In this document: piece after piece, positions 53,936-64,000 of the stretch | Position numbering within the stretch: the first letter of the stretch is position 1 | How the letters are laid out: each line of letters begins with the position of its first letter | DNA from: Cardiocondyla obscurior | Lineage: Eukaryota > Arthropoda > Insecta > Hymenoptera > Formicidae | Direction: 5' to 3' | Assembly: GCF_019399895.1 (NCBI RefSeq) | Contig: NC_091872.1 | Coordinates: forward strand, 876,395-940,394 | DNA length: 64,000 bases | Notes under the pieces: generated by a model | Databases searched by the model: none | What the model was told of the DNA's origin: nothing | Seen by the model: only the letters and a program-made list of their open reading frames with translations | Made by a program: the position numbers and the translations under genes

Positions 53936-56211
53936 AGTAAAGTTTGTTGGTAAATAGTAAGGAAAGGACGCTAGTGAAAGGACAGAGCCAAAGAATGAAA
54001 GTGGAAAGGGCGGAAAAGTAAGGAAATAGAGGAAGGGTGCAAGCTTTAGAGAAAAAACGAAAAGTGAAAGAGTGTGTGAAAAAGTAAAAGTGAGGTTAGA
54101 AAAGAAGGAATAAACAAGTGAGTGAAAGGGGAATTGATGAGAGAGTGAGAAAGAGTGATAAAGGAAGAGAGAGAATTAGATTGAAAGGAAATTGTTCACG
54201 ACTCGGTTGTCAATTGCTCGAGTTCCATTTTGCTGGTTTCGGTCGATCCGGTACGTGGCTGCTGATTTGAACGTGAGATATCAGTGATCACTACGGCGGA
54301 GCTTTCCAAAGCTGCTTATCGGCCGTTTTCGGCTTTTTTGGCTCCGTATTCTCGCGAACTTGGTGGTTTTTAAATTTAGTTAGCGCTTTTGATATCGATA
54401 TCGCAAAGAAGCGAAGGTTTTGTTTCCGCATTTAGCTTATTCAGTGTTTTATTTTTTTCTGTATCGACGATTTTTGATCTATCGGTGACCCACGCTATAC
54501 GTGATCACTCTCAGCTTTAATTGTATTGCAACCTGGAGCACCGAGCTCAAGAGACAGATTACTGTTGGTCTTGTATCAATTGTTGTTCTCCCGCGTGCAC
54601 GCCTTGTGATCGCTCCGCGGACGTAATATCTTCGTCCGATCGATTCGTACCGATTCCGTGGTCAAGATTTCTGCTTTGGTAGGGCGTAACCATCATTACC
54701 GCTCGGCAAGATCTCCGTCGCGTCGTACAGCCGCATTAACAAAGAATCAAGATTTCTTAACAATTCAGTCTACGATCATGTGATAGAACAATAGCGCTCA
54801 TGAGCCCGTGTATTAAGTATTTCGTATTTCTACTACAAATCTCTCTACGAGCCTTTGTTTCTGAATAAAACTCGCTACTCGTTTGTGAATCTCTATCGTG
54901 TTAATTTTGTTTCACCACCTATCCGATTGATCCTCTGAGTGATTCTCAGTACTTTGGCACGGCAACGATCAGCGTTAATCGATACCGGCAAAGATTACGT
55001 TGGCGTGTGATACGCATCTAGTCCGCGCGTGAAGTGTATGTAAGAGAGAGAGGATAGAAAAGAAGGAAAAATGAAAATAGAAAAGTAATGTTGCACCATA
55101 GCCGGTGCACGGAGTCCGTCCTCCGGGATCGACTAATTATACGGGCGATGGTTAAATAAGGATGCCTTTTGTTAGTTATAATTACGTGGTTTATTTGCTT
55201 CTTTGATTACACTTTTCGTCGCGTGTTCAAATGAACGTCGCGATTATAGTTACGTGCCGTTTGTTGGTTGTTGGTAACTGACTTGCACGAGCTTGGCCGC
55301 TCGTGCGTTATATTGACGGCTGGGGTGAATAGTCAGCGAAATTGCAGAAGACGATGACCGGATGCTTACCGCTGATCGCGCAGTGTAGCGAAAGCTCTAA
55401 CTTGATGTCAGCGTAGGCTCAGCAGATTCTATGAGATTTGGTAATCTGCTAAGCTTCAATTTTTTATCTGGCACACAATGTGCCAACAATCGAACCTAGG
55501 GGCTCGGGTTACAATAGTAGGATTAAAAAAAAAAAGAATAGAAGTGTAGGGAAATCAAAGGGGGAGAAGAGTAAGAAGGAAAGAATAAAAAAAGGTAAAG
55601 TGTAAAAAATTAAAGTTAGAAAAACGGTGAGTAAAGTGACAGTAAGATAAAAAAACAAAGCAAGTGAGCATAAGCGCAAATATAGACGCAGACAAAAGTA
55701 AAAAAGTAACAGCATGATAGAAGACAAAAAAAAGAGAAGCAATGTGAAAAAGAAATAAGATATGGATAAGGAAAGAGAAAAGTTGTTTTTGAAGAAAAGA
55801 AAAAGAAGTAGAAGTTTAAGAAAAATCGAGAAATATCTTAAGAGAAATAGAAAAAATGATGAAATGGGAAGAAGGAGGAATTTAGTTTGTTCAACAAGAG
55901 CAAGAAAACGGCAAGATTATTGACGGAAAGACAGATACAGATATAGAGGAAGAAAAGGAGGAATAAGTGAAATTAATGAAGGGAATGAGAATGAAAGTGA
56001 AAAGAAGCATAGAGGAACTTAAAGAAAATAACAAGAATATGAGAAAGGAATTAGTAGAACTGAGAAAGAGGGGAGAAGAGTGGAGAAAAGAATGAAAAGA
56101 AATTAAGGAGAAAATAGAACACTTGAAAAAAAAGATAGAAGAGGTGAGAAAAAAACAAGAAGTAAAGGAAAAAAATGGAAGAATTTAGAGGAAAAAATAG
56201 TGTAGCGGAAT
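53936..56211 (+). mobile_element. LINE 5'/ORF1 fragment interrupted by LTR-like sequence
   Basis: Two strongly purine-rich segments (53936-54183 and 55514-56211) resemble the strand bias of the LINE at 18036-19650. The second encodes basic and coiled-coil peptides: from 55762 (MDKEREKLFLKKRKRSRSL) and from 55976, with 'SIEELKENNKNMRKELVELR' then 'KIEHLKKKIEEVRKK', the heptad pattern of LINE ORF1, broken by TGA codons. The interval 54184-55513 is GC-richer and LTR-like (AATAAA near 54865; a TGTTGCACC start near 55089 and a TTACA end at 55513), with no clear duplication. Confidence 0.5.
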
Positions 56212-58029
56212 TTATGAGATTTTTTGTCCCGAGTAGACGGGACAGCGCGGTACTGCTGCGCGAGGTCCGAGTCGACCTCATTGGCAGGAATGTGCTACGT
56301 ACCAACTAGACGATTGTTCATGCGGAATGCACTTCTAGCAATAAACTACCGTATCACAAAATCAGATACAACGAAATGAGCGGTCCAGGTAAAGAAACGT
56401 GTGTGGTGAGCAAAACCTTAGAAAGGAAATGAGCAAGACAATGAGCTTGCGTGAATTACTTATAATGACCGAACGTTCCAGAACGTCTTCGAGCACGTGA
56501 CAATGCGCGGTCGCAGCGTGCGCCCACCGTGAGGCTGTATCCTTGATGAGCTGATCAAAATATAAACTTAATTGAGCGAAGTTCACGGAACTTCTACATA
56601 TATTTCAGAGTAATTACCGGTCCAGTGTCTCGAATACCCGTGATAGAATAGCCTAATACGGGAATAAGTTACTTGCTCCTGTAACGTAGAACTGCGTTAT
56701 CTCGCGGTCTCGGTGTCGGATTACCGACCTGGCTATTTACCGACTCGCGAAAATTGGCGGTACCGACACCGTAATGAGGTATTGCGGTGTCGGTACGGTG
56801 TCGGTACGTCGGCGCGGTTGGTCTGGCAACGGGCCCGTTCGCGAGTCTCGCCGTAGTCGCACGGAGACCGAGGTGCCGAACTCCGCCGACGGGACCGACG
56901 ACGAAGTGGTGCGAAGGCTGTCGCCGACAGGGAAGACTTCTCCCATGGATTTTCCGCCCGTGAAGGGCTTGAGTGATTTCGCCAAGCGAGTCTTCCATGA
57001 ATTTTCCGCCCGGCAGGACTGACGACGAGGGAGAGCGACCGGCGAGCTGTTGAGCACGCGGTTTTCACGTGCCGTATCGTGAGTGCCATTTCGTGACGAA
57101 GGGCTAGGAGTCGCCCGGTATCGTAAGATTAATTACGTTTTAATAAACAGGTTCCGGCCAGGGGCTGGCAATCCTGAGCCAAGGATATTTTGGGAAAAGC
57201 GGCGAAGAGCTGCCGATCACCCACCGATCACGTGACCGGCACGGGGTGCCGGCGCGAGTACCGCATCAGAGAGGATTCGAGGACGGCGACGACGGATTCC
57301 GCCGCGCCGTGGGACCATACCGGCTCTCCGGGTGTATTCATCCACCGAGGGAAAAAGCTGTAATCGGCGGAGTGCCGTGTTCATCGCAACGTGGGACGTC
57401 GAGTCGCAGCCATCACGGGAAGACGGCGTGCGGCGAGTATTTGCGAGCGTGTTGCGTGGAGCCCCGAAATGAAAGGGGGGAAGTTTGAACAGGAATTCGC
57501 GAGTGTCACGACACGTCCTGCGCGCGTGTAAGGAAAGTTCGGAAGCCGTTTGGTTCTCGGTGGGGTACCGGGAAGTGGGCATTGTATCGCCGTATGTCGG
57601 CAGCCATACTATCTCTCTCGCGTTCCGTTGCGTTGCGTATCTCTTTCGCGTGCCGCTTTGCGTTGCGTTTCCCTTCTTGCGAACCGTATGCGTATTTTCC
57701 CTTTTCGTTTCGAATAGACTTTGTGCTAAATTATAGCCGGGGTGAATTTCTTGGTTTCCATTGGTAAATTCTTTAGTATTTTTGGTATAGTCACGAGGTA
57801 CATTTCGGTCCTCGAATTACCTTTTATTTTCTTTTGTTACTGCATTCCTTGTATGAGTCGCGGGTTCATCCCCGACTTCGGCAACGTTCAATTTATTTTT
57901 TTTGTAATTCTTGATTTTTATAATTTTCCTTTGTTTTGAATTGAATAAATTTAGCACACTCCCTTGGAATCACACAGAAACCCTCTATCTTACGTATCAT
58001 CCTAAGTATTCGACTCTTTACTCACAATG
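56212..58029. other. Unclassified GC-rich repeat DNA
   Basis: GC-rich, with short tandem pieces (ggtgtcggtac near 56780-56810) and AATAAA-type signals near 57140 and 57945. It probably contains one or two LTRs. Many overlapping frames exist on both strands with arginine-rich, structureless products; none is called. Confidence 0.35.
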
Positions 58030-58140
58030 ATATCTGGTTAACAGTTGCGAATTTTGAAAAATAATATAGGACTTTTCGTTTTCTTTGGACGAATTCTACT
58101 TACCATTAAAAAAAAAGTAACGTTAGTCTGGGACACCCTG
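58030..58140. mobile_element. Right half of a CAGGGTGTCC MITE
   Basis: Ends ...GTCTGGGACACCCTG followed by TATATA. Read inward it parallels the left half at 51359-51540 (GAAAAGTC(C/T)TATA.TATTTT.CAAAATTC). Whether the two halves were once one element is unproven. Confidence 0.6.
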
Positions 58141-61100
58141 TATATACGAACATTTTATAATTTACCTACAGTTATAAACTTTTAATACTTTGCTTGCAAC
58201 ACCATGTAGATTAGTGTACACCTATTTTTTGTTAGCAATTTGTTTATACAAATTAAAATTAAAAATAAGTATTGTTTATTGATTGTATAATTTATTGTAA
58301 CATATCATATATTTATAAAAATATAACAAAATAAAAACAGAAAAAATTAAATTGTGTTTTTAAAAAGAATATTGTATTAGTTAATTATTGTGCCAATTTT
58401 CGAACAAAGAATTGTTCAAAATAAATTAATTATTTACTATTAAATTTTTTTTTATAATTAATAAAGTAATAATAAACTGTATTAATAATAGTAAAAATCA
58501 ATTAATAAACACGTTTTCTCATCATTTAGTAACAAAAGCCAGATTAATATATTCTTTGTTGTTACTAAATATGTGCTTTTTTCAAAGTTTTGCCACGCTT
58601 ATGAGGCCACATTTTAACGTAACACTTACACATTTTATTCTGCGATTGCGTAACGTTATGCGAATTTTTATTTATTATCAAATCTGCTTTTACGACGCAG
58701 ATAATAATGACTGGAATCAAAATAATTTTGTAACTATGATTGGATAAACTCATATTTTCTGTTTTAATTGAATTTTGAAGAAGCAATCAGAGCAAAGAAT
58801 ATGATATTATTTTATAATTTTACCCAATCAGAACTATAGATCAGTTTGATTTAAATTATTTTGATCGACATCGCAAAAGCAGCTTAAATAATCAAGAAAC
58901 GCGGTAGCGTCTCGTATGAAGTGTACGCGCAGCAAGATCACCACGTATCATTTATGCAAAACCTCGATTTGACGACAACTGAGATTTCAAGATCTCAATA
59001 ACGGTTGAAATGATCGAGTTTTAAGTAGACTCATTGAAAAGCCTGTGGTCGATTTTAATAACAAATGTAGATTTATTATATTTGCTCTACATATCTATAT
59101 AGTCTGCTTTTATTAAATAACGTTATTGTCATTATTGTCGACCCGGAAATTGGAGGGGATTTAATGCCTAAATACAATCCAAGCGCGCCAACTTTTTGTA
59201 TATCAGTTTGGTGTTTAATAAACTTATTATTTTATTAACAATTAGGAATTGTTGTTACTATTTTATTTTACTATTTTTAAAGAAAATACCTATTTTATTT
59301 AATAATGGTAATTTTTTAGAGTTGACAACTTTATATTTGATATCACTATTTCTGTAAAGAGGACTTTTTTGTTCAAACATATAAAACAATATATGCATCA
59401 CGTTCGCTATGCGTATACTTGACGCCTTTTTTCTTACTTTCTTTTTTAAAAAAATTAAATATATTATTCAAAACGTGGTGAAAGATTTCTTAATTGATTT
59501 TATTCGCTTTATAATATATCCACAAGAAATTGTATTGTAATTATTAAACACTTTTTATACATACACAAATAAATATATAAAATAGATACTTACTTCCTAA
59601 GTAAAAGAAGAAATGTAATTTTATAAGAACTTTAGTATAATTCATTTTTTTCATAATATGTATTGAAGAAATTGTGAGACCTAAACAATTCTATATTTTA
59701 TTATTTTGCAACCTTTCTTTATTATTGTTCCTTATTAATTATAAACGTGCTAAAATATTCTATAAAAAATTAAATATGTATCAATTATAGAACTATAATA
59801 AGAAATCAAAAAAAATTTATAAAAAATTTTACACAAGTGCATGCGCAATGATACCTTAGAATTTGCTAATATAAAATAAAATAAATTCCTATATTGACAT
59901 TGAAACATATATCAAGAAGTAATTAAATATGTACGATAAAAACTTATAACAACAAATAAACTATACCTTTTATTTAATTGGCTTACGTTTCACAAATGTT
60001 TTTAAATTTACTCAGAATTATGTTTTTGTTAGTTGATCCTTTTTTGTATAACGTGGTCCATATGTTATTATGCACATTTCTGGTAGACTTGTGTTTTAAG
60101 TGTAACGCTGTTGACACTTGAAATATCGTAGGTATTAAAAATAAAAATGTTAAAACAAATTAAACTGATTCAATATGTCATAATTTATACATATTTACTA
60201 AATATTATACACTGAAAAAGTATTTTAACTTTTGTTTACAGTAGAAAATATTAAATGTTCACAGTTTAATCAATATTTTCACAATCCAAATTTATTTAAA
60301 CGTGTTTTCTACGTCGAATGTTTTCTGACTCATTAGTCAGCATTCCACAACCTTGTATTTCTACTCGACGTGTATAGCTATTAATATACTTTAGTATCGG
60401 TAGATATTAGCACTTTGTTTACAAGCTATTACAAGTGGCGATTACGTATCTTTACTACGTGGTCCTACTACATGCTTTTATTGTAGTAAAAAAATAACTA
60501 AAGTATAACTTTAATATCAAAATTATACAAGTAAAAATAATTTTCCGTAGACAATTGTTAAAGTATTAATGTGTATAAAATTACTAAAGAGTCAATGTCT
60601 AGTGGAAATTATTGGTAACATTTTTGGTAAATATATTGTAGTAATATAACAATAAAATGAACAATATTATCAATATGTGCAATATATAAATAATACGTAG
60701 CAATTGGTGGCAATACCTCACAATACATTAGCAATAACTTCGCAATAGATGGCAATATATGAGTAATACGTAGTTAAATATCAGATTAAAATAGTAATGT
60801 ATTCTTTTAAAGTTAATCAGTGAAAATATCACTGATTGAATCAGTATGTCACAAAAAGTAAGTGGATATTTACTAATTTACAGTAAAAAAAATATTACCT
60901 TTATCTTCTATCTACTACATTTTACTGATTTGTCAATGGAAATCTAGAGATACGGTAGTGTCTTGCATCAAGTACGCGCAACGAGTTCAATAATGTATTT
61001 TTATACAAGTTCCTTCTGTTAAACTTAATCGAAAGGAGTAAATTCTCTGAATGTGATTTATGCGTTGATTTAGATATAAGTGGTTGCAAAGGAATATGAA

Positions 61101-61987
61101 TTTTTAGGCGACACTTTTTATTACGTTTTTAACTTACTTTATTATATTCTTATTCTTTACTTTTTGCGCCTATTAGCTGAATTTCTAATTGTACTAAAGA
61201 AGACTAAAAAAAAAACAAAGCAAAGATATCACAATGCAAAATTCAAACTGTGAAATTTTCAAGAGGCACGGTAATGCCTCGCGTGAAGTATATCCAGGTA
61301 GCACAGTGTCGTCATTATAAAGTCATTTTAAGATCATTTTTTGTCATATAATGTCAGTCGACTAAATAATGATATTTTATAGACGTGATGTTTTTAACGG
61401 CATATTGTCGTCATAGTAATAACGTTATTTAAACGTTTTTTATGGTTATTTATCTACTATTTATAATAATAAAATAAATATTTTATAATAATATATCCAC
61501 ATTAAATATTAACGTTTTTAAATAGTAAATAATAAATAATGGTGTTTATTAAATATTTGTCAATAAAGTTTATTTTCAAAATTTTTTTAATATAATTTAA
61601 ATAAAATTTAATTTAAACATTTGATATTTGATAGAAAATTTTACTTTTTTTTATCAACTTTATTGAGTTGTACACTGAGAAAAATATTTTGATCACCGTA
61701 ACAAAATGCATTTGTTACTTAATGATTTGCTAAAAACACAAATTATTAAGTTCATATTGCAAATCATTTCTTTTGATTTGTTATTTTTACAAATCATATA
61801 TGGTTTGCAACACAAATCAAATTTGTTAATAATATTTGTTATGGGCTTTAAAAATTTGTTAGTGCAACAGTATGAAACCAGTAACAAAAACGAATGTGAC
61901 AAATACGGATTACCTAGTAACGCTTGTTTTGGTTACTTGAAATTGTTTAAAAATTTGGTACAGATTATTTGTAATTTGTACAAAAAA
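58141..61987. other. AT-rich intergenic region with dispersed repeats
   Basis: Nearly 3.8 kb without a supported gene. A short motif of the form acggtag(c/t)gtct(c/t)g...aagt(g/a)...acgcgc recurs near 58900 and 60950, with a weaker copy near 61270. 61030-61215 repeats 53130-53300. 60690-60780 has loose GCAAT/AATACG repeats. Composition otherwise looks like ordinary insect intergenic DNA. Confidence 0.5.
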
Positions 61988-63988
61988 ATGATTAATGAAG
62001 ATAATATAAGTGCATCAGACGACGCGGTGACAAAACGTTTAAAAAGTTGGGGCTTGAGTGCGGAAGTTGTTCAAGCATTTAAAGGTTAGTATACAAATCT
62101 TTTTTGTAAAAGTATATTAATTTTTATCTTGTTGTTTGCATTAAAGATCAAAAAATTACGGAGGAAGTATTTCCTTACTTAGACAAAAACACAATTGATG
62201 TATTAATTCCTTTAATTGGAGAAAGGATTCTTTTTAATTTAAAATATAAAGCGGAAAATTGTGACATTAAAATTATAGCCACTACTGGTAAATATTTGTA
62301 TTTCTATTTTTATTATATTTAATTATTTATAAAAAAATTATATTATTATAGCTAATCTGTATAATTGCTTTCAATTTCATTCAGACACTAGTGGCGAAGC
62401 AATCATTCTTCAAGAACCAGCATTTAATGAAGTAAATCAAAATATAAATGACAATATAATACAACATATTCCAAACAACTTGGAAAAAATAGACAACAAA
62501 TATGTAAGTAACTAATACAATAACTAATACTAATACATATATATATATATTTATTATGATAATGCTTTCTTTATAGGATCTTGAATCAATTCTTAAAAAA
62601 TATGATAAAGGCATAATTGTGCTTCATGAATTTAAAAATAACAACAAACTAAATTTTCGAACTAGAAATTATTTATCAGAAATAATAATAAATTATGAAT
62701 TAAAAGACGATTTAGATAAACGGTATTTATATATTTTTTAAAGTTTATTAGTGTACGATTTATTAAGGTTTTTTCTATCATTATTATTAAAATAATTGTT
62801 AAAAATCTTTAAAATTTGTTTAATTTTACAACGCAGCCTCTCACCTGAAAGACTAAATTTAATTGCAAATAAAATAATTGAATTGTTTCCAACTGAAGCA
62901 AAGGTGAATTATATTCATATTATTCTAAGTTTTTACATTTAATGTCGACAAAAAAACAATTTTTTTAGCTTTCTTTTATATTAATTATAAAAAAATATGT
63001 TAAATAGGAAACATACATTGATATTGATAACACAAATAAAATTTGCATTACCGGAAAGGGAAAATTATATAATAAATGGTACAATAAGAGAAGAGAACTC
63101 GCAAAATTAAGTCTTATTCCTTCAGGAAGAAAAGGTAAACAAAAAGGATTAAAAAGAGCAAGGGAAAGTGACGAATGTATGTATAATATACATTAATATA
63201 TATATTTAATTTACGCGTGATAATTACTTAATATTAAAAAATGTTGCTTTTTATTTTAATAAATTATTTTGATTTTAGTAATAACTGAAAATGAAGAAAT
63301 AGAAAATAATGACGCCATACTGTGGTTAAAAAATAGTTCCCAACCGTGGTTTAAAGTGTTACAGAATTGGCAAGAAACTTCGGGACAGCGCCGAAACGAA
63401 TTACTAATTAATAATATCTCTGTAGGCCAGTATATGGCACAGTATCCCGCTTTACTTAATGAAAAGGGCTTACTACTCTAGTAAATATCAAAATTACTTT
63501 ATAAAATACCGTTTTACAATTTGATAATTTTTATAACTTTTATACTTTCTTACAGTTAGAAATTGATTTTGAAAATAAAAATCCGGATAACACTTTAAAA
63601 TTATTCGTCAACTGGCCCAAACTGTCCAAATTTCTTTTTGGGAAGTTAAAAAATAAAATAAAAGATTTTGCAGATACTAATATATTACCTGAAGGTATAT
63701 AAGATAAAAAAAAATTAATTAAATAAATAAAATTAATAAATAAAATAAATTTTAAAAATAAATAACTAAATATATAAATAAATAAAATTAATAAGTTAAA
63801 TAAATAAAGTAGATAAATAAAATTAAATTAATAAATAAATTTTTATTTTAGATCAAATAACTATAAAAGTTTTATTTTCTATTGCACAATTATTTCCTTC
63901 AGTGAATGCGCGGAAGCAAACAAAAGCAATTAAAGAATGGCGCCCTTCTAAAGTAGAAATGCAGGAAGGTTTTATTCTTCATGTAAAG
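61988..63988 (+). CDS. SAM-domain protein gene (SAMD3-like), partial, nine exons
   Basis: Predicted exons: 61988-62084, 62147-62287, 62385-62503 (or from 62352), 62577-62722, 62837-62903, 63008-63176, 63279-63480, 63556-63694 and 63852-63988, all with GT...AG introns; the last continues past the window. The N terminus is a sterile alpha motif-like domain ('VTKRLKSWGLSAEVVQAF', 'VFPYLDKNTIDVLIPLIGERILF'). Later blocks 'GKLYNKWYNKRRELAKL', 'AILWLKNSSQPWFKVLQNW' and 'YMAQYPALL' match, from memory, the layout of SAMD3-like proteins of animals, often multi-copy. Start ATG 61988 was chosen because the domain begins just after it; the longer upstream frame is AT-driven. The frames join correctly except at exon 7-8, where the phases disagree. 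Confidence 0.7.
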
Positions 63989-64000
63989 GTAAATGTAAAA

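Noticed and set aside
56733..57582. Several arginine-rich frames on both strands
   Set aside because: Mutually overlapping GC-driven frames in repeat DNA without motifs.
61706..61987. N-terminal extension of the SAMD3-like gene
   Set aside because: AT-rich hydrophobic filler with repeated TTTGTTA words; the ATG at 61988 directly precedes the domain.

Overview
This is a piece of an insect nuclear genome, most likely hymenopteran and probably ant. The AT-rich background, spliceosomal introns and transposon families fit that, but the assignment is an inference. No bacterial, organellar, tRNA, rRNA or CRISPR feature was found. Nearly everything up to about 51.4 kb is transposable elements (TEs), many inserted inside one another. 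Host-type sequence appears at about 52.6-53.0 kb (one MFSD6-like exon) and 62.0-64.0 kb (a multi-exon SAM-domain gene). Between them lie LINE and LTR debris and AT-rich intergenic DNA.

Layout. (1) 1-11094, minus strand: an env-bearing Ty3/gypsy element (errantivirus type) with gag-protease, broken pol, env, primer site and 5' LTR. The 5' LTR is split by a 2.7-kb TTAA-flanked Kolobok-like DNA transposon. (2) 11.1-16.2 kb: a tandem repeat and two TG...CA elements with target-site duplications (TSDs), each holding one unrecognised proline-rich ORF. (3) 18.0-19.65 kb: the 3' end of a LINE. (4) 19.66-27.7 kb: two mariner-like elements with D-41-D transposases and two conserved introns each. One has 651-bp terminal inverted repeats (TIRs) that run into the transposase gene; the other carries a second, inverted transposase copy. 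Gene-like remnants and a palindromic MITE lie between them. (5) 27.7-29.9 kb: a Tc1 remnant and half-MITEs.

(6) 29944-50855 is best read as one nested stack. A mariner-like element (ends at 29944 and 50855) was split at a TTAA by a second Kolobok-like element (30063-48438). That element was split by a BEL/Pao retrotransposon (32980-47828) and by a separate LTR (32220-32958). The BEL element in turn holds a solo LTR (33976-34908), a Tc1 element with long TIRs (37274-38889), a young pol-less errantivirus (38938-43572) and another solo LTR (43960-45018). Duplicated target sites and reading frames that resume across the insertions fix the order.

(7) 50.9-58.1 kb: MITEs, LTR-like GC-rich blocks, a LINE ORF1 fragment and the MFSD6-like exon. 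(8) 58.1-62.0 kb: AT-rich intergenic DNA with dispersed repeats, followed by the SAMD3-like gene, which runs off the right edge.

Functionally, most TE genes are dead through stops, frameshifts and insertions. The exceptions are the gag-protease ORFs of both errantiviruses, the BEL gag ORF, and the second errantivirus as a whole, whose two 422-bp LTRs differ at a single base. That element lacks reverse transcriptase, RNase H and integrase, so it would have needed enzymes supplied by a relative.
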